A DNA stretch of 64,000 nt from Butyrivibrio sp. FCS014 (GCF_000526935.1 NZ_JAHA01000019.1:124001-188000), one strand, 5' to 3'; positions 27,507 to 37,397 are shown, numbered from the stretch's first letter. Notes: generated from the letters alone by a model not told the origin. Program-made: numbers and translations.

Positions 27507-29264
27507 TCACTGTACCTCTATCTCGCTGTTGAACTTATCCACAGCCTCCAGTATCTGCCTTCTGAGGGTCTCGGGAAGATCTCCTCCCTTGGTGATCTCC
27601 TTGCAGATATCTAAATGCTCGGTGTTAAAGTATGTGATCAGCTTCTCCTTATATTCCTGGATCTTCCTTACCGGAGTGTCGTCCATTCTGCCTGCTCCCA
27701 CAGCCACAAGAATGATGACCATCTCATGCATGGCAAGAGGGTGCTCCAAGGGCTGCTTTAGCAGTTCCATAAGGATATCGCCGTGATTGAGCTGTTTCCT
27801 GGTTGTCTCATCAAGGTCAGAGCTGAACTGGGTAAACACAGCCATCTCTCTGTACTGAGCAAGGTCCACTCTTATGCTTCCGGTGGCCTTCTTCATGGCC
27901 TTAGTCTGAGCCGCACTTCCTACACGGGATACGGAAAGTCCAACGTTCACCGCAGGTCTTATTCCCGCGAAGAACAGGTCACTCTCAAGGAATATCTGTC
28001 CATCGGTAATGGAGATAACGTTGGTGGGTATATATGCAGCAACGTCTCCTGCCTGGGTCTCAATAATAGGCAGCGCAGTTATGGAGCCGCCTCCCAGGTC
28101 TGAAGAAAGCTTACTCGATCTCTCCAGAAGCCTTGAGTGGAGGTAGAATACGTCTCCGGGATAAGCCTCACGTCCCGGAGGACGCTCAAGCAAAAGAGAC
28201 AGCGCTCTGTAAGCCACTGCGTGCTTGGAAAGATCATCATAAACTATGAGAACATCCTTGCCCTGATACATGAAGTACTCAGCCATAGCTGTTCCCGCAT
28301 AAGGCGCAATATACTGAAGAGGCGCTGTATCTGCGGCGGTAGCGCATACTACTGTCGTATACTTAAGCGCGTCGTTCTTCTTAAGAGTCTGGATTATCTT
28401 GGAAACAGTGGATGCCTTCTGTCCTATGGCGACATAGATACAGATAACACCCTTTCCCTTCTGATTGATGATGGTATCAAGAGCGATGGAGGTCTTACCG
28501 GTCTGTCTGTCACCGATGATAAGCTCTCTCTGGCCTCTTCCTATAGGGAACATGGTGTCAATGGAAAGGATTCCCGTCTCCATGGGTTCATTGACGGACT
28601 GCCTTTCAAGGATTCCCGGAGAGCGCTCTTCAACCGCTCTGTAACCTGATTCCTTGATCTCTCCAAGACCGTCTATGGGAGTTCCCAGGGCATCAACAAC
28701 TCTGCCGATAAAGCCCTCTCCCACGGGAACACCGGCTTCCTTGTAGGTTCTTACTGCACGGCTTCCCTCTCTTATACCTTTATCACTGCCCAAAAGGATA
28801 CAGCCCACGTGATCTTCTCTGATATCCTGAGCCATTCCTCTTGTACCGTCTTCAAATTCAATTATCTCACCGTAAAAAGCGTGGTCTATTCCCTCCACGT
28901 TGGCGATGCCGTCACCAACCCAGGATACGGTTCCCACCTCTCTGTCTTTGACAGACAGTTCGAAGTTCTCAACCTTATCTCTTATCATGGAGATGATCCT
29001 GCCGGTATCGGTAGTACCAAGACCCGTCTTTATGGTATTGAGTTCTGCGCGAAGCTGTTTTGCTCTGCCCTTGTCACTCCAGTCATACTCGAAGTTGCCG
29101 CAGGTGACAATAAAGCCGCCTCCCACCTCGGGATCCTGAATGCACTGTATGTCTATCGGTGCACCTTCAAACTTATCCGAAAGGAGTTTCTTTATGCCCT
29201 CAAGCTGCTGCGGGTTCGGAGCGGTTACTGCATAGCGCAGTGTTGCGTTCATAGTATTATCCAT
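27507..29264 (-). CDS. atpA: F1Fo ATP synthase subunit alpha with fused N-terminal delta-like domain
   Basis: About 585 residues, some 80 longer than a normal alpha. From about residue 87 it is a standard alpha: [14 protein letters not shown] is the N-terminal helix, then the beta-barrel, the P-loop GDRQTGKT (about 251-258) and the alpha signature [13 protein letters not shown]. Residues 1-78 are extra. They read [21 protein letters not shown] then [20 protein letters not shown] and KQLRAEL, which matches the C-terminal domain of subunit delta/OSCP (alternating helix, then DP..GG..V..G....D.S...L..L). No delta gene lies between atpF and this gene. The ATG at 29264 has GGAG upstream and overlaps the atpF stop (ATGGATAA); a GTG at 29282 is possible but has a poorer site. 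The fusion is read directly; how the stator works without a delta N-terminal domain is open. Confidence 0.93.
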   Translation of the reverse strand: MDNTMNATLRYAVTAPNPQQLEGIKKLLSDKFEGAPIDIQCIQDPEVGGGFIVTCGNFEYDWSDKGRAKQLRAELNTIKTGLGTTDTGRIISMIRDKVENFELSVKDREVGTVSWVGDGIANVEGIDHAFYGEIIEFEDGTRGMAQDIREDHVGCILLGSDKGIREGSRAVRTYKEAGVPVGEGFIGRVVDALGTPIDGLGEIKESGYRAVEERSPGILERQSVNEPMETGILSIDTMFPIGRGQRELIIGDRQTGKTSIALDTIINQKGKGVICIYVAIGQKASTVSKIIQTLKKNDALKYTTVVCATAADTAPLQYIAPYAGTAMAEYFMYQGKDVLIVYDDLSKHAVAYRALSLLLERPPGREAYPGDVFYLHSRLLERSSKLSSDLGGGSITALPIIETQAGDVAAYIPTNVISITDGQIFLESDLFFAGIRPAVNVGLSVSRVGSAAQTKAMKKATGSIRVDLAQYREMAVFTQFSSDLDETTRKQLNHGDILMELLKQPLEHPLAMHEMVIILVAVGAGRMDDTPVRKIQEYKEKLITYFNTEHLDICKEITKGGDLPETLRRQILEAVDKFNSEIEVQ

Positions 29265-29748
29265 TATGTGCTCCGGCTTCACTTATAAATTTGTCATACA
29301 GCTGGCTGTCGTCCTCAGCACTGTGCTTGGTTGCGGCAATCTTGGAAGCTGCATCGATAACCATATCCTTGAGCTCGCCCGCATACTCTTCTCTAGCCTT
29401 CTCAGCCTCAGCCTCGGCATTATGCTTTGCCTCGGTGATGATGCGGTCTCCCTTCTTCCTGGCATCAAGGACAATCTTCTCATACTCGTCGTATCCCTGC
29501 TTCTTGATGGATGCAAGAATAGTTTCCTTCTCTTCCTCTGCCTGAGATATCTTGCGCTCGTACTCTCTCTTGGTGCTCTTGGCTTCCTCAAGGGCGATGT
29601 CAGCAGCCTTGGTGGCGCTGTCCACTTCCTCCTGGCGCTTCTTAAGTATCTCATCGATCCTGCCAAACAGGAATTTCCTGACCACAAAATAGAGAATGAG
29701 AAGGTTTATGATTGTACATGCTATATTGAAGATACTGATATTTAACAT
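29257..29748 (-). CDS. atpF: F1Fo ATP synthase subunit b
   Basis: A 163-residue peripheral-stalk subunit: one N-terminal membrane helix (about 5-25, [23 protein letters not shown]) followed by a long charged coiled coil with [14 protein letters not shown]. The length is normal, so it has not absorbed the missing delta domain as in mycobacterial b-delta fusions. It lies between c and alpha; its stop overlaps the alpha start. Confidence 0.93.
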   Translation of the reverse strand: MLNISIFNIACTIINLLILYFVVRKFLFGRIDEILKKRQEEVDSATKAADIALEEAKSTKREYERKISQAEEEKETILASIKKQGYDEYEKIVLDARKKGDRIITEAKHNAEAEAEKAREEYAGELKDMVIDAASKIAATKHSAEDDSQLYDKFISEAGAHNG

Positions 29749-29774
29749 GTTCTTCCCCTTTTCTTATTTTTTGA

Positions 29775-29993
29775 TCATGAGAAAAGAATGATCATAATAG
29801 CTACTACGAATCCGTAAATAGCTGTTGCCTCTGCAAGAGCGCAGCCAAGAAGCAAAAGCTTCATGATCTTACTCTCAGCCTCAGGCTGACGTGCCACAGC
29901 ATCTGTTGCCTTGGATGTGGCAATACCGATTCCAAGTCCTGCGCCAATTCCGGTAAATGCGGCGATAGCTGCTCCGATTGCTGTTAAGTTCAT
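29775..29993 (-). CDS. atpE: F1Fo ATP synthase subunit c
   Basis: A 72-residue hairpin of two membrane helices joined by the polar loop ARQPEAE (about 35-40). The ion-binding Glu is residue 55 (ALAEATAIY). The Na+-type signature is incomplete: the Gln of the GxGQG segment is Ile here (GLGIG) and the residue after Glu is Ala and not Ser, although Thr57 and Tyr60 are kept. Proton coupling is therefore more likely than sodium. It follows atpB and precedes atpF. Confidence 0.95.
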   Translation of the reverse strand: MNLTAIGAAIAAFTGIGAGLGIGIATSKATDAVARQPEAESKIMKLLLLGCALAEATAIYGFVVAIMIILFS

Positions 29994-30017
29994 ATTGATT
30001 TCCTCCTTAAATGATCT

Positions 30018-30701
30018 TTATTCCACAGCCTCTTTAATATAAAGGGACGTCAAAAATACAAAAACATAAGCCTGGATGCACCCGTCAAAGATATCAAAGT
30101 ATACGCTCAAAGCTGCCGGCAGGATAACAGGAACCACGTGCTTTAAAAGTTCCATGATAACCGTAGCTCCCAGAATATTACCGAAAAGTCGCATGCACAA
30201 AGACAAAGGTCTGATACCCAGCTCCAAAACATTCATGAATGCGATGGCTGCCATGGGCTGTCCGAAACTCTTAAGCCATCCCTTGGGGCCTTTCTTGGCT
30301 ATTCCGGCAATCTGAACGAGAATGATACTCATCAGGGCCAATGCAATTGTTACGTTGAGATCCATCGTGGGCGGTGTAAGCCCAAACAGTCCGACCATAT
30401 TGGAGCAGGCTATAAATATAAGTACCGTGACGATATAAGTACTGTACCCTTCAGCCTCCTCTCCAAGCATTCCCACGGCTACTCCCCGAAGCCACAAAAC
30501 TGCGGTCTCCAAAGCTGCCTGTCTCTTGGATATGTTGTGGACCTTAAGATTCCAGGTCATTACCAGGATCAGAATAATGAGGAAAGCAAGAACTATCCAG
30601 GAAACAAACACTGACTTATATATGTCAAAAAAGCCGTTTCCGAAAGGTACGTGGATAAACGTCTTGTCCTCCATCAATAACTCGTTGAGCATTTCTTTCA
30701 T
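30018..30701 (-). CDS. atpB: F1Fo ATP synthase subunit a
   Basis: A 227-residue membrane subunit with about five helices. The conserved stator Arg lies in ELGIRPLSLCMRLFGNILG (about residue 160-178), and the last helix carries FDIFDGCIQAYVFVFLTSLY. First gene of the operon a-c-b-alpha-gamma-beta-epsilon; no atpI precedes it. GGGGG lies 8 bases before the ATG. Confidence 0.94.
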   Translation of the reverse strand: MKEMLNELLMEDKTFIHVPFGNGFFDIYKSVFVSWIVLAFLIILILVMTWNLKVHNISKRQAALETAVLWLRGVAVGMLGEEAEGYSTYIVTVLIFIACSNMVGLFGLTPPTMDLNVTIALALMSIILVQIAGIAKKGPKGWLKSFGQPMAAIAFMNVLELGIRPLSLCMRLFGNILGATVIMELLKHVVPVILPAALSVYFDIFDGCIQAYVFVFLTSLYIKEAVE

Positions 30702-30734
30702 ATCAGGTACCCCCTGAGAAAAAACTTACTTTCT

Positions 30735-30763
30735 ATTATAGAAAGAAGGGACAGTTTCTGCAA
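30735..30763 (-). promoter_or_regulatory. Promoter of the ATP synthase operon, inside the upstream terminator
   Basis: TTGCAG and TATAAT are 17 bases apart on the minus strand, 34 bases before atpB. The -35 element lies in the loop of the terminator at 30746-30779, and the right arm of that hairpin forms most of the spacer. Confidence 0.7.
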
Positions 30764-30779
30764 TGATAAACTGTCCCTT
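30746..30779 (-). terminator. Terminator of the GLUG-protein/MMPL operon
   Basis: A perfect 12-bp inverted repeat (AAGGGACAGTTT ... AAACTGTCCCTT) with a 10-base loop, followed on the minus strand by CTTTCT. It lies 21 bases past the stop of the gene at 30800. Confidence 0.8.
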
Positions 30780-30799
30780 ATATATTATCATATTATGCG

Positions 30800-33700
30800 T
30801 TATCGGTTTCCGTCTTCATCGGATTCATCGTCCAGATCAAGCACGTCATCCTCTTTGGAGGTGCGCCTTACTTCATCATTGGAGTCATCATAGAAGATCT
30901 GTTCCTTGTTCTCAATCTTCTGGGAAAGCTTATTGAGAACTCTGCTGATAAGTCCCGGAAGCTTGCCTCCGTTCTTCCTGATGTTATTCAGGACAATGAG
31001 AAGAATGATGATCAGTATGAGGAGTACAACAGCTGCCACAATAACAATGGTCCATGCTGCATCCTTGGCACCCTGAATGCTTACTGAAAGTGTAAGGTCG
31101 TTGCCTTCTACTTCATAAGTTGAGTACTCTCCGACAGTTCCCGTCTTCTTAAGAGCAACTCTGTCCTTACCTTCTCCAAGATAAAGAACCGGTGTTCCGC
31201 CAAGATATCCGCCCATGGCATTGGCAAGATCAGCAAATCTGTTGATAGCCTTGAATCTGATCTGGTGGGTCTTCTGGCCGTCATCAGGAATAGTAACCTT
31301 CAATACCTCATAATTATCAAGGTGAGCGGATACTTCCTCATCCGTAACATTGATGGTCTTCTCTACAACGAGCTTGTCATCCTGATGGAAAAGGCCATCT
31401 ACAAGAAGCTCGGACTGATTAACGTCTCCTGAAGAATTGTTCTCAGCCAGTGTGGTCTTGTAGCGCTTATACTCAGCTGTAATTGTCACGTCACTTGTGA
31501 GCTTGTCTATTCCGTCAATATCCCAGTCTGCGTAGAATCCGTCTTTGGTATCAACGTTTGGATACTCGGAAACCTTGAGCTCATCGCCGTATTTCTTTAC
31601 AAGTCTTGCAACCTTTTCTCTTCCGCCGTCAAGGTCTTCATCTTCCACTACGAAGTTAACGGTAAGATTACCAAACTCTCCGGGAAGGCTTCTGTAAGAA
31701 GTTTCAGAAGATGCTGTGTCTTTGCCTTCTGTACTGACAGCAATAACCTTGGATCCATCACCGGTAAGCTTCTCATCGGCAGGGTTTTCGGAGTTCTCAC
31801 TCTCTGCTGCATTTGACTCCTCTGTTTTAGGAGCTTCTGCCTGAGTCTCTTTCTTCTCCTTCTGTACAAATACTCTGTTATTGATAACATCCGTATAGGA
31901 AACAGGCTCAGCCTTAAGCTTGTAGCTTACACGATCAAGACCTGCAAGGTCGTCACTTACAAAGAAGTTATTTCTGACCTCGGCCCCTTCAGCCACATGT
32001 CCGGCTATGGCACCTGACCAGTCGGTTGTATTGTCAATGTTTACAATGGTAAGACAATCCTTGATGTGCTTACCGTCTCCGGCGATTCCTCCAACATAGG
32101 AATTACCCTGCATTTCACCCTTTGCATAGCCTTCAACGATATAAGAAATTGAAGCGCCTGCTACACCGCCGACATACTGTCCGTCAGAAGCCTCTACTCT
32201 TGCATAGCTTCCGCAGTTAAGGATCGTACCCATATCCTGACGTCCGCAAACGCCGCCGGCATAATCCTTCTGAGACTTTACATCGCCGTAGTTACGGTTT
32301 CCTCTAAGTACGCACTTTGTAAGATAGGATCCGTTAAGACCTGAATCCTTAAGTCCTGTTACATCGCTCTCCTTATCGAAGTCGTACTCAATAGCCATTG
32401 TTCCGGCAATACCGGAAATATCAATATCGCCCTTTACATATCCGAAATTGAAGCAGGAATCAACGGTTGCATCCGTTGTTTTCTCAGCATCCTCAAGGGA
32501 ATCATCGCTAAATATGTTGGTGTAATCCTTCTCAAGAACTCCGTCAAGAGCATCGGTATAGAGGTTAAGGATGTTGTTGAACTGATCGTTTACAGCAGAA
32601 AGATCGGTTACGATAACACCTGTAGCTCCGTTTACCTCCTGGTTGAGGAGTCCGAAGTTGTCGTTCATGGAAGCGAGGTTATCGGCAAGGCTTGTGGTAT
32701 GCGCTCTGTACTCATCAGAGAACTGAGGATATACAATGTCTTCTCTGCCTGATACATTGCTAAGGATCGACTTGGTCTGCTGGCCGGCTTTTTCAAGGCT
32801 GTCGGAAGCGGATTCCAGATTGGCCATCGCTTCTGAGGTGTCTTTTCTGGTATCGGCACTCATCTCCTCTGCGTGATTAGCGTAAATACCAGCAAGAGTC
32901 TGAGAAGAAGTCTGAAGATCATCCTTATAAGCGTCCTTACCAATTTCTCCGGTTTTAGGACTCTGATAGTACTTCATAGCATGCTCATTAGCTTCTTCCT
33001 GAGCACGCTTAGTTGCATACTGATCCAGTTTGCTATCTGTCTCCTGCCTTGCATCTTCGCTGTTGGTTACAGGGAACTTATCTTTTTCACCTGTCGTAGG
33101 ATTGGGGTTTGAATGTATCCAGGTTCCTTTAATAGCGGGACCGGTTCCATTTTTAATGTGCTCCTGTATGTGGTTGTCCAAATGATCCCAACCGCTCTCG
33201 TCAACCACATTGCCGTTCTCATCGTAATATTTAAGATCTGATGTAGAAGCAGAATAATCGAGGTCATTCTTTTCTGAAGAGACATATGTGTTGTAGTAAA
33301 CATTATATGAATTATTGTAATTCTCTTCATATTGCTGCGCAGCACTTACAAGAGTAGCCTTAGATTCTTCGTACTGCCTGCGCTCATCAGGATCTGTAAT
33401 ATAGTTATCAATATTCAGATCCCCTGCAGCATCCTTCATCTTGTGTGCTGCTGCTTTGCCGCTTCCTGCAGCGTTTGTAACATTGTCGATAGGTCCGCCG
33501 TTCTTGGAAGATTCCTCAAGAACGTAATCTACTCTTGAGATAGCCTCTGTTGTTGCTGCAGAAGCATCATTTACGAAATCAACGGTACCGTTTGCAAGAT
33601 ATCTGGTATCCTCAACAGCCTTTCCTGTAAACTGCTGGATCACAGCAAGTCTTGCTGTTATGGTGTCTGACTGATTCTTGGTATCATTCAGAGTTGCTGC

Positions 33701-34840
33701 AACGGTGTCGTGAAGCTGAGCCACAGCCTCCTGAAGCTGATAAGCGATGTCGGTTGCAAAGTCTACAGTGATATAGGGTTCTGCCTGTCCGACAATTCCT
33801 CCGATATCCTTTCTGCCCTTAACGTTTCCGTTGTTGGTGCAGTTGTAGAGATATCCGGACTGTCTTCCTGCGATTCCGCCGATGTTATATCCAACGTGAT
33901 CGTATCCAATCTCTCCGTTGTTGATGCAGCGTGAAATGATTCCGATTGACACGCCTGCGATTCCACCGATGTCTGTAACTGTTACGTCTGCATCTGCCTC
34001 GTCGTCTTCCTTATCAACACCGTTCTTAAGTACATTCAGAACAGTATTAAGCTTTTCCATGGAGTCGATGGTTATCTCTGTATCTGTATTGGTTGTATTT
34101 ACAAGGGCTTCGTTCTTGCAGTTTGCGATATTACCGTCGTTCTTGCCGGCGATTCCACCTGTGAAATGAGTTCCGCTGATAAAGCCTTCAGCCGTACAGA
34201 ATCTGATGTCTCCGGAAAGCTGGTTGATACCTGCAATTCCTCCTATATAGTCCTTGCCGTTAACAACTCCCTTGAAGCTGCACTCATTTATATATCCGGC
34301 ATTCTCACCGCAGAAACCACCGATAATGGTGGTATCTCCGGTAGGCATAATTGAACCTGTAACATTAAGGTTCATAACTACCGCATTCTTCTGAATGTGT
34401 GTAAAAAATCCAACGTAAGACTGGCCTGACTTGATGTTAACCTCAGAAACGGTGTGTCCCTGTCCATCAAACACTCCGCCAAAGGAAGGAATACCGGTGA
34501 AGTTCTTGCCCACAAGGCTGATGTTCTCTGTAAGTACAACCTTCTTGTTGGCAGACCAGGTATCCATCTTACATTTCTCCGCAAAGCCAAGAAGCTCATC
34601 TGCTGTTCCGATCTTTATCTCTTCCATGGCCACGGGAATAAAGCTTGAAAGCTCATCTTCGATATCGGCATCAACGTCTACTGCATCCTCTTTTTCTTTT
34701 TCCTGGGTACCTGTTGTAACGTCCTCAGGAAGAGATCCGGCTTCCTGAGATACTCCGTTCTCATTCTCGGCAAAAGAAACTACTGCTGAAGTTGTAAATA
34801 CCATAGCCGCAAGAAGGGCTGCAATTATCCTCTTTTTCAT
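30800..34840 (-). CDS. Large secreted GLUG-repeat surface protein with C-terminal membrane anchor
   Basis: About 1346 residues. A signal peptide (MKKRIIAALLAAMVFTTSAVVSFAE) is followed by an acidic stretch, then GLUG-type repeats (GGIAGxNxGxIxxC, e.g. YIGGIAGINQLSGDIRFC, FTGGIAGKNDGNIANC, IGGIAGRQSGYLYNC) around residues 130-360. A long helical/coiled-coil region follows (about 370-780), then more GLUG repeats (about 800-960, YAGGVCGRQDMGTILNC), a beta-rich tail, one membrane helix (IVIVAAVVLLILIIILLIVL) and a basic/acidic cytoplasmic end. The ATG at 34840 has GGAGG 9 bases upstream; the open frame before it is inside the exporter gene. It overlaps no gene but begins two bases from the MMPL stop, so it is co-expressed with that exporter. 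Function unknown; a surface adhesin or exporter partner is possible. Confidence 0.82.
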   Translation of the reverse strand: MKKRIIAALLAAMVFTTSAVVSFAENENGVSQEAGSLPEDVTTGTQEKEKEDAVDVDADIEDELSSFIPVAMEEIKIGTADELLGFAEKCKMDTWSANKKVVLTENISLVGKNFTGIPSFGGVFDGQGHTVSEVNIKSGQSYVGFFTHIQKNAVVMNLNVTGSIMPTGDTTIIGGFCGENAGYINECSFKGVVNGKDYIGGIAGINQLSGDIRFCTAEGFISGTHFTGGIAGKNDGNIANCKNEALVNTTNTDTEITIDSMEKLNTVLNVLKNGVDKEDDEADADVTVTDIGGIAGVSIGIISRCINNGEIGYDHVGYNIGGIAGRQSGYLYNCTNNGNVKGRKDIGGIVGQAEPYITVDFATDIAYQLQEAVAQLHDTVAATLNDTKNQSDTITARLAVIQQFTGKAVEDTRYLANGTVDFVNDASAATTEAISRVDYVLEESSKNGGPIDNVTNAAGSGKAAAHKMKDAAGDLNIDNYITDPDERRQYEESKATLVSAAQQYEENYNNSYNVYYNTYVSSEKNDLDYSASTSDLKYYDENGNVVDESGWDHLDNHIQEHIKNGTGPAIKGTWIHSNPNPTTGEKDKFPVTNSEDARQETDSKLDQYATKRAQEEANEHAMKYYQSPKTGEIGKDAYKDDLQTSSQTLAGIYANHAEEMSADTRKDTSEAMANLESASDSLEKAGQQTKSILSNVSGREDIVYPQFSDEYRAHTTSLADNLASMNDNFGLLNQEVNGATGVIVTDLSAVNDQFNNILNLYTDALDGVLEKDYTNIFSDDSLEDAEKTTDATVDSCFNFGYVKGDIDISGIAGTMAIEYDFDKESDVTGLKDSGLNGSYLTKCVLRGNRNYGDVKSQKDYAGGVCGRQDMGTILNCGSYARVEASDGQYVGGVAGASISYIVEGYAKGEMQGNSYVGGIAGDGKHIKDCLTIVNIDNTTDWSGAIAGHVAEGAEVRNNFFVSDDLAGLDRVSYKLKAEPVSYTDVINNRVFVQKEKKETQAEAPKTEESNAAESENSENPADEKLTGDGSKVIAVSTEGKDTASSETSYRSLPGEFGNLTVNFVVEDEDLDGGREKVARLVKKYGDELKVSEYPNVDTKDGFYADWDIDGIDKLTSDVTITAEYKRYKTTLAENNSSGDVNQSELLVDGLFHQDDKLVVEKTINVTDEEVSAHLDNYEVLKVTIPDDGQKTHQIRFKAINRFADLANAMGGYLGGTPVLYLGEGKDRVALKKTGTVGEYSTYEVEGNDLTLSVSIQGAKDAAWTIVIVAAVVLLILIIILLIVLNNIRKNGGKLPGLISRVLNKLSQKIENKEQIFYDDSNDEVRRTSKEDDVLDLDDESDEDGNR

Positions 34841-34841
34841 A

Positions 34842-37313
34842 TTACACGCCCTCCTCTTCCAAAACCGGCGTTGTTGTATTATCTTCATCCTCAAGCATCT
34901 GAACGTCACCGTTCTCTATATAAGCACTTACGTTACCGCGAACCACAGCATGAACCACACCGTTTACGGTTCCGTCAATCTTACCACGGACAACGCCGTC
35001 AATTCTCATGGCGCCTGAAAGCTGCTTGGTCTGCAAAGGCATGTTCATAACAAAGGCTGTAAGTTCGATAACCTTATCACCAACCAGAAGGATCTGAGGA
35101 AGAACGAACATGGTAACAATGATGGAAATGATTGTTCCTCGTCCAAGAGCCTTTCCGATTCCATAGATAGCACAGTCGGAAGTCATCTTACCGATAAGAG
35201 TTCCCGCAACCGCCAGCATTGTACCGGAGGTAATGATCGTAGGGAAGGAAAGATTCATGGTATCGATAATGGCGTCTCTTTTGCCCATCTTCTCACGAAG
35301 CTCTGTGTATCTGCCGGCGATAACGATGGCGTAGTCGATGTTGGCACCCATCTGAATGGAACTTACGATAAGGTAGCCAAGGAAGAACAGATTGTCCTTG
35401 CGGATTGCGGGGATTGCGAAGTTCATCCAGATACATCCCTGAATAACCGCGATCAGCAGCACAGGCATACCTGCGGATTTGAAGGTGAAAAGAAGTACCA
35501 CCAGAACCGCCAGGATGGAGATGATGCCTGTAACCTTGTTATCCCTGCTGAAGCACTTCTCAAGATCGTACTGGCTCACTGATTCGCCAACCACATAAAC
35601 CTTGCCCTCTTCGTAGTGCTTCTCTCCTATGCTACGCATAGTATCGATGAATGCAAAGGTCTCGGGAGATTCCTCGGGAAGATTGAGATAAACCAGAATT
35701 CTGGAGTAGTCCTCGCCTCTAAGCTGATTCTTGGCAAAGGTCATCATCTTATTGGCATCTTCCAGCTTCTTCATCAGGTCATCGTTGAGGGTTACATATC
35801 CCTCTTTTACCTCCTGATAAACAAACATGAACATGTCGATGAGGGGAACCTTATAGTTTACAAGGCCGTTGATAGCCTTGGCATAATCTTCGTCGTTAAC
35901 TGCGTAGGCTGCATAAACCAGCTCCGCAATTTCATAATCTATATCCAGGAGTTCGGAGAACTGACGGGGTGAAAGTTTGTCTGTAAGTGTATATCCGCCA
36001 AGGGCCTCGGTATTGGCAAGACCTGTAATGGAGCTCACTTCGTCTCTGGCAAGAAGATCTTCTATAAGAAGCTTCTCTTCTTCATAGTCTCCCGAAGGGA
36101 ACACAAGAGCCACGAAGTTGTCTGACTTGAAGTTCGCCTTCTGCATATTCTGGGCTGCCTGAACCTCATTGGTAAGAGGCGGTGTGATCTTGGAATAGCC
36201 GAAAACGTAAGGTGTCCTTGCCTGAATGAAATAAGCGGCTATAATGACCACAACAAACAGCGGAGCCACAATAAATCTTGATGCATATGCAAATTTACCA
36301 ACAAAAGGAATCTTGGGAATGAAATTCTTGTGCTGGGTCTTCTCCATGAGAGGTGCGAACACCATGATGATACCCGGCATAAGAAGGAATACTGAAAGAA
36401 GGCTTAAGACGATGGACTTCATAAGAATGATACCCATGTCCTTGCCGATTCCAAACTGCATGAACAGCATTGCGAAAAGACCGCCCATGGTAGTCAGTGA
36501 ACTTCCGGAAATTTCCGGAATGGATTTGGAAAGAGCCAGAATGGTCGCTTCTCTGTAAGGAAGCTCTGCGTGTTCCTCTTTGTATCTGTTAAGGAAGATA
36601 ACTGCGTAGTCTACCGACAGTGCCAGCTGCAATACGATGGTCACGGAGTCAGAGACAAAAGAGATAGTGCCCATTAGGAAGTTGGTTCCCATCTGTACAA
36701 GAGCTGCCGATCCGAATGTCAGCAAAAGAACCGGAACCTCCGCGTAAGCCTGTGATGTTAAAAGAAGCACAAATACTACGATAAATACTACAAGAATTGA
36801 GATGATGCTCATCTCGTGATCGATGAGCTTGGACTGGGGATCTCCCAGTGTAGATGAAAGGTAAGCATCATATGGTTCGAAATATGCGGTTACCTGATCA
36901 AGAAGTGCCAGACACTCCTCTTCATCCTCATCGTAATCAAAGGTGATGTCAAACAGAGCGGATCCGTTATTGTAATGCTTGTCGGTCTCATCCACTTCTG
37001 CGACAAATACTCCGTCAATGTCTTCCAGTTCATCCTTAATAAGAAGTGCCTGGTCATAGGATATATTAGCCACCATGACCTTGACGGATCCGTATGTCAT
37101 GAACTGCTCTTCCATAAGATCCAGGCCCATCCTGGTCTCTGAAGTAGCAGGAAGGTATTTGTCAAGTTTGTTCTCAACTCCTACCCAATTTCTTGAAACA
37201 GCTGAAAATATGCAGAGAATCGCATAGATCAGAAAGAACAGATTGCGCTTATCGACTATGAAAGCGCAGATTTTGAGCATAAAACTATTGCCCTTTTTTT
37301 CGTTGTCGTTCAT
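34842..37313 (-). CDS. MMPL/RND-family membrane exporter
   Basis: An 823-residue protein with the RND layout of Gram-positive MMPL proteins: two halves, each with one helix, an extracytoplasmic loop (about 45-150 and 375-570) and a bundle of five helices. Conserved segments include SVDYAVIFLNRYKEE in the first half and GANIDYAIVIAGRYTE in the second, the motif that carries the proton-relay acids. The C-terminal 50 residues are an unusual repeat of short V/G units (DGVVRGKIDGTVNGVVHAVV) ending in an acidic tail. Such proteins export lipids or peptides. It is followed at once by the GLUG surface protein. A TetR-like dyad lies in the leader. Confidence 0.88.
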   Translation of the reverse strand: MNDNEKKGNSFMLKICAFIVDKRNLFFLIYAILCIFSAVSRNWVGVENKLDKYLPATSETRMGLDLMEEQFMTYGSVKVMVANISYDQALLIKDELEDIDGVFVAEVDETDKHYNNGSALFDITFDYDEDEEECLALLDQVTAYFEPYDAYLSSTLGDPQSKLIDHEMSIISILVVFIVVFVLLLTSQAYAEVPVLLLTFGSAALVQMGTNFLMGTISFVSDSVTIVLQLALSVDYAVIFLNRYKEEHAELPYREATILALSKSIPEISGSSLTTMGGLFAMLFMQFGIGKDMGIILMKSIVLSLLSVFLLMPGIIMVFAPLMEKTQHKNFIPKIPFVGKFAYASRFIVAPLFVVVIIAAYFIQARTPYVFGYSKITPPLTNEVQAAQNMQKANFKSDNFVALVFPSGDYEEEKLLIEDLLARDEVSSITGLANTEALGGYTLTDKLSPRQFSELLDIDYEIAELVYAAYAVNDEDYAKAINGLVNYKVPLIDMFMFVYQEVKEGYVTLNDDLMKKLEDANKMMTFAKNQLRGEDYSRILVYLNLPEESPETFAFIDTMRSIGEKHYEEGKVYVVGESVSQYDLEKCFSRDNKVTGIISILAVLVVLLFTFKSAGMPVLLIAVIQGCIWMNFAIPAIRKDNLFFLGYLIVSSIQMGANIDYAIVIAGRYTELREKMGKRDAIIDTMNLSFPTIITSGTMLAVAGTLIGKMTSDCAIYGIGKALGRGTIISIIVTMFVLPQILLVGDKVIELTAFVMNMPLQTKQLSGAMRIDGVVRGKIDGTVNGVVHAVVRGNVSAYIENGDVQMLEDEDNTTTPVLEEEGV

Positions 37314-37338
37314 TCCCCTTGTCCCCTCAAACTTAAAA

Positions 37339-37353
37339 TTGACTGCCGGTCAA
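37339..37353 (-). promoter_or_regulatory. Candidate TetR-type operator upstream of the MMPL exporter
   Basis: TTGAC-TGCCG-GTCAA is a 15-base dyad between the probable promoter (TGGAAA-N17-TATAAT, 37369-37397) and the start codon. The size and spacing fit a TetR-family operator; MMPL exporters are often so controlled. No tetR gene lies adjacent. Confidence 0.45.
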
Positions 37354-37368
37354 ACACCGACACAAAAA

Positions 37369-37397
37369 ATTATAAACTAAATTTAGCTGCATTTCCA
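37369..37397 (-). promoter_or_regulatory. Candidate promoter of the MMPL-GLUG operon
   Basis: TGGAAA-N17-TATAAT on the minus strand, 56 bases before the start codon; the -10 is perfect and the -35 weak. Confidence 0.5.

Noticed and set aside
29265..29282. GTG start for atpA, six codons upstream of the chosen ATG
   Set aside because: The ribosome site (GGAG) is correctly spaced for the ATG at 29264; the GTG has none.
29775..29993. Sodium-type c-ring
   Set aside because: The Gln in the first helix and the Ser after the ion-binding Glu, both part of the Na+ signature, are replaced by Ile and Ala.
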